From the NCBI GenBank assembly GCA_937896065.1, contig CALBLI010000020.1, forward strand, positions 1 to 29,529: a stretch of DNA of 29,529 nt. Reading direction: 5' to 3'. Under the pieces are notes generated by a model. The model was not told the origin of the DNA, did not search any database, and saw only the letters and a program-made list of their open reading frames with translations. The DNA comes from an uncultured Caryophanales bacterium. Its GTDB lineage: Bacteria > Bacillota_I > Bacilli_A > RFN20 > CAG-288. Below, piece by piece: positions 8,325-15,611 of this stretch (the first letter of the stretch is position 1; each line of letters begins with the position of its first letter). The position numbers and the translations under genes are program-made.

Positions 8325-8350
8325 TAATATTATTAATTAGCAGGTGAAAT

Positions 8351-9220
8351 ATGAATACAACAAGAATAGCTATTATTTATGATTTTGATAAAACACTAGG
8401 CATTGATGACATGCAGACATTTGGACTCATTCAAGATTTAGGATATGAGAGTGCTAATGAATTTTGGGGCTTTTGCAATGATATAGCAAGAAAAGAAAAT
8501 ATGGATGGAAATTTAGCGTTTATGTATGCTACTCTTCTTGCAGCAGAAAAACAAGGTAAGAAAATTACTAAAGAATATTTGATGTCTTTTGGAAAAAATA
8601 TTAAGTATTTCCCTGGTTTAAAAAATGATGAATATTTTAATAGAATTAATGCTTATGCAAAAGAATTAGATATTGAATTGAATCATTACGTTATTTCTTC
8701 AGGCAATCAAGAAATAATTGAAGGAAGTGAAATATATCATAATTTCACTAAAGTATTTGGCTGCGAATATTTATACGATAAAAATGGTTACGCCGTGTTT
8801 CCAAAGCTTGCCATTAATTATACGAATAAAACACAATTTTTATTTAGAATAACTAAAAAGGCTTTTAATTTATCTGATACTAGCAAAGTTAATGCATCAG
8901 TTAAAGAAGATGAAAAATATATACCATTTCATAACATGATTTATATTGCCGATGGAATGACTGATATTCCTTGTATGAAATTAGTTTCTGAAAAAGGTGG
9001 AACATCTATAGCTGTTTTCCCTGATAAAACTGACAATGATCAAGCTAAAGATATTTTCAATAAGGGAAGAGCTAATTTTATAACTAAAGCTGATTATTCA
9101 CAAGGAAAAGAGTTAGATCGAATATTATCTAGTGAAATAAGAAAGATTAAAGAAATAGATTGGTTAACTAAAACACATTTAGAGCAAAAGAAAAAATATA
9201 GTATTTTAGAAGAAGAATAA
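8351..9220 (+). CDS. HAD-superfamily phosphatase (phosphoserine-phosphatase-like)
   Basis: A 289-residue soluble protein with all HAD motifs: motif I YDFDKTL (~10-16; first Asp is the nucleophile, second the acid/base), motif II VISSGN (~116), a motif III Lys in the NKTQ region (~157), and motif IV YIADGMTDIP (~198) with the DGxxD metal site. The insert after motif I is long and alpha-helical, as in cap-type C1 HADs. It should dephosphorylate a small phosphorylated metabolite; the substrate cannot be read from the sequence. It stands alone: divergent from addB and closed by a strong hairpin right after its stop. Confidence 0.8.
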   Translation: MNTTRIAIIYDFDKTLGIDDMQTFGLIQDLGYESANEFWGFCNDIARKENMDGNLAFMYATLLAAEKQGKKITKEYLMSFGKNIKYFPGLKNDEYFNRINAYAKELDIELNHYVISSGNQEIIEGSEIYHNFTKVFGCEYLYDKNGYAVFPKLAINYTNKTQFLFRITKKAFNLSDTSKVNASVKEDEKYIPFHNMIYIADGMTDIPCMKLVSEKGGTSIAVFPDKTDNDQAKDIFNKGRANFITKADYSQGKELDRILSSEIRKIKEIDWLTKTHLEQKKKYSILEEE

Positions 9221-9263
9221 AAAAGCACCTCACATTGACCATATGTTAAGTGAGGTGTTTTTT
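9219..9263 (+). terminator. Terminator hairpin that also contains the next gene's ribosome site
   Basis: CACCTCAC (9226-9233) pairs with GTGAGGTG (9250-9257), extended by an A-tract on the left and a T-tract (9258-9263) on the right. The right arm holds GAGGTG, the only ribosome site for the ATG at 9264, so one structure can stop transcription and mask translation. Confidence 0.8.
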
Positions 9264-10844
9264 ATGAAGAAAATAATATTATCTTTTGTTTTTCTGCTGA
9301 GTGGTTGTTCGGCTAATATTTCTTCAAGTAATATAATAGCTACATCAACAAGTAAAATAACTACTAAAGAGAACATAGATTATAAATATAATGATTTTAT
9401 TTTTGAAAACTTTGAAAATGAATATATTATTTCTAAATATATAGGCGGTGATAATAAAGTTATAATTCCAGAATCATATAATGGTAAAAAAATTATTGGA
9501 ATTGGTAATGATGCATTTGCCAAAGATAATAACATCAATGAGTTGATTTTAAATGATTCAATGCATTATTTTCCTAAAAATTGTTTTAACAATTTAAACA
9601 TTAGCTACACCTATGATGATGGCTTTATGTATTTAGGGAGTTTATATAATAAAAAGTACTTGTTAGTTAGCTTATTTGAAAAGAAAGAAGAATATAAAAT
9701 ATCTGCTGAATGTAAAGTAATTAAAAGTGAAGCGATCAAGTATACGTTAGCTAAAAAAATTACTATTCCTAGTAATGTTGAATACATAAATGATGATGGT
9801 ATCTCTAAGTGTTATAACTTAGAAGAATTAATTGATTTTTCATCATCTATTAACGACAAATTTATATCTGAGACACCTAAAATAGAATATATGTACTTTA
9901 ATGTAAAAAAATATTCAGATAATTTTTACATGAATAAGAATATCAAATATTTATTTAAAAGCAATGTGAATTTAAAAAATACCTATAGTGGTATTCTTAA
10001 TGTTATTAAATTTGATAATTCAATATATTATTTAAAAAATAACGAAGCTAGAATTTTAAAAATTGATGAGAATTTAAAAGAATATTCGATGCCTAGAAGC
10101 ATTAAATTTAATGATGGCTTGAATTATCAAATTAAGAAACTATATGCTCATGATTTTGAAAATGTAAATTTACAAGTAATAATGGTTTCAAATACAGTAA
10201 CTGAAGTTGAAAATGATTCATTTTTTAATTGCTTTAATTTAATGAGAGTTGAATTTGCAGGTATTGAAAAAATTGATAGTGCAGCTTTTTATGGTTGTAA
10301 AAAATTGAAAAGTATACTTTTTAAAAATAATGATAAGGCAATCAATACTTTCTTTAAAAATAATTTAGACACAACAATTTATTTTGAAGGTAAAAAATCA
10401 AATAATCTAGGTAATATTAGAAACTATCGAGAAAATGTAAATGCTGTAATTGAATTTGATAGGATGATTTTTTATATGGATAAAAACAATAAAATGATTT
10501 TAAGCGATGCTCAATCTGATATTGAAGTATTAAATATTCCTAATTATGTTAGATATGAAAATGAATATTATCCTGTTGTTGAGATAGCAAGTGGTGCATT
10601 AAAAAGTCATGAATATTTAAAAGAAGTAAACATAAGCGATAATATTTTAACCATCAAAGAAAAGGCTTTTTATGGCTGTATGAATTTAAAAAATATTTTT
10701 ATTCCAAACTCTGTCAAAAACATAGAAGATAATATATTCTTATCTAATGATATGATAATTAAAGTTGAAGCATATAGCAAGCCAAAATCATATAGTAATA
10801 ACTTTCATGGAAATAATAAAGTTGTTTATAATTCAAAAAGATAA
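9264..10844 (+). CDS. BspA-like leucine-rich-repeat surface lipoprotein
   Basis: A 526-residue protein starting at the MKK that follows GAGGTG by 6 nt; an in-frame ATG at 9243 lies within the terminator and is rejected. The signal peptide KKIILSFVFLLSGC ends in lipobox LSGC with Cys 15, so it is a lipoprotein on the outer face of the membrane. The mature part has LRR_5 (BspA type) units, visible as IIGIGNDAFAKDN near the start, FENVNLQVIMVSNTVTEV, SAAFYGCKKLKSILF and a C-terminal block with KAFYGCMNLKNIFIPNSV. Such proteins often bind host or neighbouring-cell surfaces. The middle of the protein has poorly conserved repeats. Binding partner unknown. Confidence 0.8.
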   Translation: MKKIILSFVFLLSGCSANISSSNIIATSTSKITTKENIDYKYNDFIFENFENEYIISKYIGGDNKVIIPESYNGKKIIGIGNDAFAKDNNINELILNDSMHYFPKNCFNNLNISYTYDDGFMYLGSLYNKKYLLVSLFEKKEEYKISAECKVIKSEAIKYTLAKKITIPSNVEYINDDGISKCYNLEELIDFSSSINDKFISETPKIEYMYFNVKKYSDNFYMNKNIKYLFKSNVNLKNTYSGILNVIKFDNSIYYLKNNEARILKIDENLKEYSMPRSIKFNDGLNYQIKKLYAHDFENVNLQVIMVSNTVTEVENDSFFNCFNLMRVEFAGIEKIDSAAFYGCKKLKSILFKNNDKAINTFFKNNLDTTIYFEGKKSNNLGNIRNYRENVNAVIEFDRMIFYMDKNNKMILSDAQSDIEVLNIPNYVRYENEYYPVVEIASGALKSHEYLKEVNISDNILTIKEKAFYGCMNLKNIFIPNSVKNIEDNIFLSNDMIIKVEAYSKPKSYSNNFHGNNKVVYNSKR

Positions 10845-11055
10845 GTAATAATTTCTTTAAAGATCAAAACTTAAATTATTATAAATAATTGTAGTTTTAC
10901 GGCACTTTTTTATAAACTTATTAAGATAGTTTTTTGTACAATCGATTTTAAAAAGCTATAGGAGATGATACAATAATACAAGTTTTATATAGCATTTTGA
11001 GAATAAGATTTTATTTATAGAACATGTTAATTTGCTGATTAAAAAAGGAGAAGAT

Positions 11056-12099
11056 ATGATTATGAGCATGAAGAAAATCTTGATGTGTTTGTTTTTATTA
11101 TTGACTACCTTTATAGGTTTAAATAAGAGTAAAAATAATAATTTAAAGCAGGCAATTAGAACCATTGAGTACAATAAGTTTGAATTTGATGACACTATTT
11201 TTGACAATTTTGATAGTCATGAAATTATTCAAAATAATGAAGATATTACCATTAATGCAAAAAAGGCATTTGATTCAGCTTTGCTAAATGAGTTTGACTT
11301 AGTCAGTTTAGATGATAATCAAGATAAATTTATGGTCACTTATGAATTGAATTATATTGAAAATGAAGATACTGTATTTTTATCTGCAACTATATTAGGA
11401 GTAGAAAACATACCTATAATAGATACAATTCCAGGATTAGTTTCCATTAATTCAAAAGGCGAAAGCGATATTTTATTTTCAAATGATGACGAGCTGTTTT
11501 GGTTATCTGAGTTAAATGATTCTAGTAGTATTGACAATTGCGGCTGGTTTACAAATTTAGTAAAAAAATTAACTAATAAAGTTGTTCAAGTGGCTTCAAA
11601 TATAGTTAGAATGCTCGAACCAATTATTAGACCAGCAGTAAATATAGCAACATATTTTGCAATAAAACTAATAGGGAATAGTAAAGCTGCATATTTAGGA
11701 GCAACAATTTTAAATATGAAGGCAGATACTGAAGGTATATATCATGCAAATTTTAATTGCAGGCAACAATATTTCGGCTATACTGATTTATATGATGCTG
11801 TTTTTGATAGTTCAACTAGCATGAGATATGGAAAATTTGAATTCGATATAAATCATGATGGCTATACTGATTATGTATTATGGGCGTGGAAAGGTAATTA
11901 CTTGAATTTAGGTGCTGGTGCAGAGCTTGGTATTTATAAAAGATGGGAATATAGTGATGAAATATGGAAAGTTGATAAAAGCAATGCAATGACAATGACT
12001 TTGAAATTAGAGCATAAAACTAAAGGAACTTTATTCGATTGGTGTCCTAAAGAAAAACAATGGTGGATTACAGGATTTGATCTAAAGTGCAAAATGTAA
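11056..12099 (+). CDS. Secreted DUF4474-type protein, truncated by a frameshift
   Basis: A 347-residue protein; ATG 11056 follows AAAGGAG by 5 nt. The N-terminus is a Sec signal (KKILMCLFLLLTTFIG) without a lipobox Cys. Residues ~160-200 are hydrophobic and the C-terminal third has the pattern I associate with DUF4474: GKFEFDINHDGYTDYVLW, GNYLNLGAGAELGIY and KEKQWWITGFD. The frame then ends in LKCKM and stop, but the -1 frame continues the same domain (see 12083-12236). This indicates a recent single-base deletion, or a sequencing error. Function of DUF4474 is unknown. The spacer 10845-11055 before it has only AT-rich DNA and a weak TTGTAC / TATAGG pair at 10934-10962. Confidence 0.7.
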   Translation: MIMSMKKILMCLFLLLTTFIGLNKSKNNNLKQAIRTIEYNKFEFDDTIFDNFDSHEIIQNNEDITINAKKAFDSALLNEFDLVSLDDNQDKFMVTYELNYIENEDTVFLSATILGVENIPIIDTIPGLVSINSKGESDILFSNDDELFWLSELNDSSSIDNCGWFTNLVKKLTNKVVQVASNIVRMLEPIIRPAVNIATYFAIKLIGNSKAAYLGATILNMKADTEGIYHANFNCRQQYFGYTDLYDAVFDSSTSMRYGKFEFDINHDGYTDYVLWAWKGNYLNLGAGAELGIYKRWEYSDEIWKVDKSNAMTMTLKLEHKTKGTLFDWCPKEKQWWITGFDLKCKM

Positions 12100-12236
12100 A
12101 TAGAGATGAATTAAAAGCCACCTATAGCGTAGAATTTGCAAATACTCAATGGTATGAATGCTTTAAAAATGAATGGCAGTCAAAAGATAAAAGATGGAAT
12201 TTTTCAAATTATAAACCCCCGATATTAGTTTTATAG
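12083..12236 (+). pseudogene. Frameshifted C-terminal end of the DUF4474-type gene
   Basis: Reading from AAA-GTG-CAA in the -1 frame gives about 50 residues without a stop: KVQNVNRDELKATYSV, EFANTQWYECFKNEWQ, then WNFSNYKPPILVL and TAG at 12234-12236. It continues the WWITGF domain as expected for a DUF4474 end, and finishes 10 nt before the next ATG, the usual operon spacing. The shift lies close to 12080-12085 and would be repaired by one extra base. Confidence 0.7.
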
Positions 12237-12246
12237 GTGAAACTTT

Positions 12247-12792
12247 ATGAAAAAGATTTTTACAATGTTTATTTCAATGATATTACTGATTACAAATCAA
12301 TCTTGTAATATGACTAAGACAGATGATGAGAGAATTGAAGAAAAAACTCAGGAAATTATAAAGAATTTAGAAACGAGTAACAAAGAGGGTATTAAAAATC
12401 TTTTTGCAAAAACTAAAATAAAAAATATTTCAAATTTTGATTATTCTATTGATAATTTGTTGGATTATTATAATGGGACCTTTCAATCTAAAAAAAATTA
12501 TTCGCATGGTAAGTTTAGAGATAAAAATGGTGAATTTTCAACTACATGGTTTCTTCCTTCAACAGATGTTACAACATCTGTTGAAACATATAGAATAGCT
12601 TTTTATTATTGCACTGAATATACAACTGATAAAGATTCAGTTGGTATATGGTCGATGTATATAATTAAGAAGAAAGATGATATTACTCCAGAATATGCAT
12701 ATGGAGGCGATGGCTTATGGACACCTGGAATAAACATAGGTAAAGTATATATTGAAAATGAGAATAATGATAAAATATTAATAGCGAGGTAA
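12247..12792 (+). CDS. Exported DUF5104-type protein
   Basis: A 181-residue protein with an AGGTGA ribosome site that overlaps the end of the frameshifted gene. The signal peptide KKIFTMFISMILLI is followed by TNQSC; Cys 20 may be lipidated, though Asn at -3 is a poor lipobox. The mature part has the DUF5104 pattern as I recall it: a helical start with EGIKNLFAKTKI and a C-terminal VGIWSMYIIKKKDD followed by YGGDGLWTPGINIG. Function unknown. A perfect 13-bp inverted repeat lies in the coding sequence at 12558-12585. The stop is 4 nt before the phosphofructokinase start. Confidence 0.7.
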   Translation: MKKIFTMFISMILLITNQSCNMTKTDDERIEEKTQEIIKNLETSNKEGIKNLFAKTKIKNISNFDYSIDNLLDYYNGTFQSKKNYSHGKFRDKNGEFSTTWFLPSTDVTTSVETYRIAFYYCTEYTTDKDSVGIWSMYIIKKKDDITPEYAYGGDGLWTPGINIGKVYIENENNDKILIAR

Positions 12793-12796
12793 TAAC

Positions 12797-13993
12797 ATGA
12801 ATAACTTACTTTATGCACAATCTGGTGGACCTACAGCTGTAATTAATACTACGGCTTTAGGCGTGTTTGAAACAGCAATTAATGCAAATAAATTTGCTAA
12901 TATTTATGCAGGTCTTAATGGAATAGAAGGAATACTGAAAGAAACTTTTTATAAAATTGAATCTGATTGTGATTTGTCATTGTTAAAACAAACACCTGGA
13001 GCTGCTTTTGGTTCTTGTAGACATAATCTCACTGATTATAAAAATGATGATAATGAGTATAAAAAGATAGTTGAAATATTTAAAAAGTATCAAGTAACTC
13101 ATTTCCTTTATAATGGTGGAAATGATTCAATGGAAACTGTTTTAAAACTTTCAAATTATTTTAAAGAAATTAATTTTGATTGTTTAGTTTTAGGGCTACC
13201 TAAAACTATTGATAATGATCTTCTTTTAACTGATCATACTCCTGGCTATGGCAGTGCAAGTAAATATATTGCAACTACTTTTGCTCAAATTGCATATGAT
13301 GCAAGAAGTTATATCAAAGGGAGAATCAACATTGTTGAAATAATGGGAAGAGATACTGGCTGGCTTACATGTGCTTCTTCTCTTGCATCACTTACAGGAT
13401 ATGGACCTGATTTAATATATATACCTGAAGTTTCATTTGAATTAGATAAATTTGAAATAAAAGTTAGTGAGATATATAAAAAGAATGGACACTGTTTTGT
13501 AGCAGTTAGTGAAGGCATTAAAGACAAAGATGGGAGATTTATTTCATCATTATCATCAAATGATAGTTTTGGCCATGCTCAACTTGGTGGTGTTGCTACA
13601 TATTTAAGCAATTATTTAACTGAGAAAAAATATAAAACACGTTCAATAGAATTAAATCTTCCACAAAGATCATTTTCAACACTCATTTCAAAAGTTGACT
13701 CTGATGAAGCATACATGTGTGGAAAGTATGGTGTTTTAAAGATACTCGAAAATGAAACTGGCCAAATGGTTGTGATAGAAAGAGACGATAATAAAAATTA
13801 CGTTACTTCTTGTAAACTAGCTCCAATTGAGAAAATAGGTGGCCAAGTTAGATATGTTGATTACTCATATTTAAATGAAGAAAAAAATAATGTCTCTAAA
13901 AAATTTATCAACTATGCATTACCTCTTATTCAAGGTGAGATTGATATAAAAACTAAAGATGGGTTACCTATATTTTTTAAATTAAATAAGTAG
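12797..13993 (+). CDS. pfp: Phosphofructokinase, probably PPi-dependent
   Basis: A 398-residue cytosolic enzyme of the PFK family, phosphorylating fructose 6-phosphate to fructose 1,6-bisphosphate in glycolysis. The N-terminus YAQSGGPTAVIN is the phosphoryl-donor loop. YNGGNDSMETV (~107) and GLPKTIDNDL (~134) carry the specificity residues: Asp where ATP enzymes have Gly (GGDGS), and Lys where they have Gly (PGTIDND). Both changes are the known signature of pyrophosphate-using PFKs. TIDND holds the catalytic Asp, and MGRDTGW binds the sugar phosphate. An Asn replaces the first Asp of the usual GGDDS. It starts 4 nt after an exported-protein gene whose last codons supply the GAGG ribosome site. 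Its stop is 1 nt from the convergent esterase gene. Confidence 0.88.
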   Translation: MNNLLYAQSGGPTAVINTTALGVFETAINANKFANIYAGLNGIEGILKETFYKIESDCDLSLLKQTPGAAFGSCRHNLTDYKNDDNEYKKIVEIFKKYQVTHFLYNGGNDSMETVLKLSNYFKEINFDCLVLGLPKTIDNDLLLTDHTPGYGSASKYIATTFAQIAYDARSYIKGRINIVEIMGRDTGWLTCASSLASLTGYGPDLIYIPEVSFELDKFEIKVSEIYKKNGHCFVAVSEGIKDKDGRFISSLSSNDSFGHAQLGGVATYLSNYLTEKKYKTRSIELNLPQRSFSTLISKVDSDEAYMCGKYGVLKILENETGQMVVIERDDNKNYVTSCKLAPIEKIGGQVRYVDYSYLNEEKNNVSKKFINYALPLIQGEIDIKTKDGLPIFFKLNK

Positions 13994-13994
13994 C

Positions 13995-15386
13995 TTAAAG
14001 ACCTAAATCAGTTAAGAAAGCTCGTACTTTATTTGTAAAATTTTGATATATTTTTAAAAGTTTAAGAGTACTTGTTGTATCGGTGATTGAATCAAAGCCT
14101 AAGTAATGAGTAAAACTTTTTTCAAAGAAAAAATCATTTTTCACATTATATTTATCTAGTACGGTTTTTAAAGTTGCATATTGATTGATTCCAATTATTT
14201 GATCTTTTCCACCATATAGAGAAATGATTGGAGTTGAATTTTCATTTATGTAATCAACTGGTGATAATGAATTTTGTATTTCACTTGTTAATAACTTTGC
14301 AATAGTTGAAGAATTATCAACATTTATCTTGTCTTGTGAAACTGTTTTAATTTCATCATCGCTATAGATAGAGCCAGCCATACCATTTATAAATCTCGTT
14401 GTTTGATATTGATTAAATTCACTTACATAAGTAAAAGGTATTTCACTACCATATTTTAATGGTTCGGTTTCTTCAAAAGTAAAAGAATTAGGTGTTAATT
14501 CTCCACCATTTGCTTTCTTCTCTGCGTCTTTAAATTGCCTCCAAGCTTTGTAATCAAGTGAAACAGGGCCAACTAGATTGATGATTGCTTTTGGTTTTAA
14601 AACCATTTGATTTGCTCTAGAGTAAGCATATAGCATTGCTAGGTGCGAGCCAGATGAGGCACCAGCTAAAATTAAATTTAATTTATCTTTATTGAAGCCA
14701 ATTGAAACAAGCTTGTTAACCGCACTATTTAAACAACTATCAATTTCATCTAACATTCTATAAACCGATAGCTCTTTATGGCCAGTTTCTTGAACAAGTA
14801 ATGTATGATTTAAAGATATAGCAATGTATCTATTGTTAAATATATTTTTAATAGCTGCATTATATAGTGCTGAACCGTTAAAACTATAATTTCCACTCAG
14901 TATTTGTACAATTGAGTTGTCACCTAATTTGATGCTATCTTTGCTTCCAGATATCCAAGCACCAGGATGAATATAAAAGATAATGTTATATGACTTGTTT
15001 AAATCATTTTTAGTGATATTATTTGGAATTGATAAATCATATCTATTAAATTTATCTATTTCAACACTGGAATCATTCTCTTTAAATTTATCAATGTAGG
15101 AAATAGAATTATCAAGAGTTTTGTAGTCTTCATTGTTATTTACTTTCACCGACAAATTGTTTAAACCAGCCTTATATGTGTTTTTTACTACTCCATCAGT
15201 TGAATAATCCAAATTGACATAGTCATATTTTTCAAGCAGATCAGTTGGGTTAGAAGTGGATTCTTTAACAGAAGTACTTGAAAAAGAACTAGTGCTACTA
15301 GCAGTGGCTGAAGTGTCTATTTTTGTACAACTAAACAGCATAGAAATGGATGAAAAATAAGAAAATAATTTAATCAGCTTTTTCAT
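13995..15386 (-). CDS. Lipoprotein alpha/beta-hydrolase (esterase-like)
   Basis: A 463-residue protein starting at ATG 15386, 6 nt after GAGG; an in-frame GTG at 15398 lies upstream of that site. The signal peptide KLFSYFSSISMLFSC ends in lipobox LFSC (Cys 20) and is followed by a Ser/Thr-rich linker. The catalytic domain has IIFYIHPGAWISGS (HGGxW-type oxyanion loop), AGASSGSHLAM (GxSxG nucleophile elbow), YGGKDQIIG (acid) and KSFTHYLGF (His). This places it with BD-FAE / hormone-sensitive-lipase-like esterases, acting on the outer surface, perhaps removing acyl groups from glycans. About 65 residues (GELTPNSFTF...) between nucleophile and acid form a lid-like insert. Confidence 0.8.
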   Translation of the reverse strand: MKKLIKLFSYFSSISMLFSCTKIDTSATASSTSSFSSTSVKESTSNPTDLLEKYDYVNLDYSTDGVVKNTYKAGLNNLSVKVNNNEDYKTLDNSISYIDKFKENDSSVEIDKFNRYDLSIPNNITKNDLNKSYNIIFYIHPGAWISGSKDSIKLGDNSIVQILSGNYSFNGSALYNAAIKNIFNNRYIAISLNHTLLVQETGHKELSVYRMLDEIDSCLNSAVNKLVSIGFNKDKLNLILAGASSGSHLAMLYAYSRANQMVLKPKAIINLVGPVSLDYKAWRQFKDAEKKANGGELTPNSFTFEETEPLKYGSEIPFTYVSEFNQYQTTRFINGMAGSIYSDDEIKTVSQDKINVDNSSTIAKLLTSEIQNSLSPVDYINENSTPIISLYGGKDQIIGINQYATLKTVLDKYNVKNDFFFEKSFTHYLGFDSITDTTSTLKLLKIYQNFTNKVRAFLTDLGL

Positions 15387-15510
15387 ACTAAACCTCACAT
15401 ATATTATAAAACATAAAAATTGAACTGATTATTTTTATAAAAAATAATAATAGTATTTTGTCGGCTAAAGTAATGTAGGGACAAATTTACATATAAAATA
15501 ATAAAAAAAT

Positions 15511-15558
15511 AAGGTTAAAATGTTTATTTTAACTTTATTTATATATCAAATTTTGATA
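15511..15558. repeat. Two inverted repeats upstream of the reductase/aconitase X operon
   Basis: AAGGTTAAAAT (15511-15521) and ATTTTAACTTT (15526-15536) form an 11-bp stem with one G-T pair and a 4-nt loop. Just after it TATCAAA-T-TTTGATA (15544-15558) is a perfect 7-1-7 palindrome. Both lie 50-100 nt before the operon start and may be operators or part of the leader. The rest of 15387-15611 is AT-rich with no clear -35/-10 pair. Confidence 0.4.
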
Positions 15559-15611
15559 AAATTTAATCATTATTTAACTGCAATTTTTGCATGTTAGAAA
15601 GGAGCACCAGT

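Noticed and set aside
10956..11207. Minus-strand hydrophobic frame of 83 codons
   Set aside because: It is antisense to the signal peptide and start of the DUF4474-type gene; the hydrophobicity comes from AT-rich complement.
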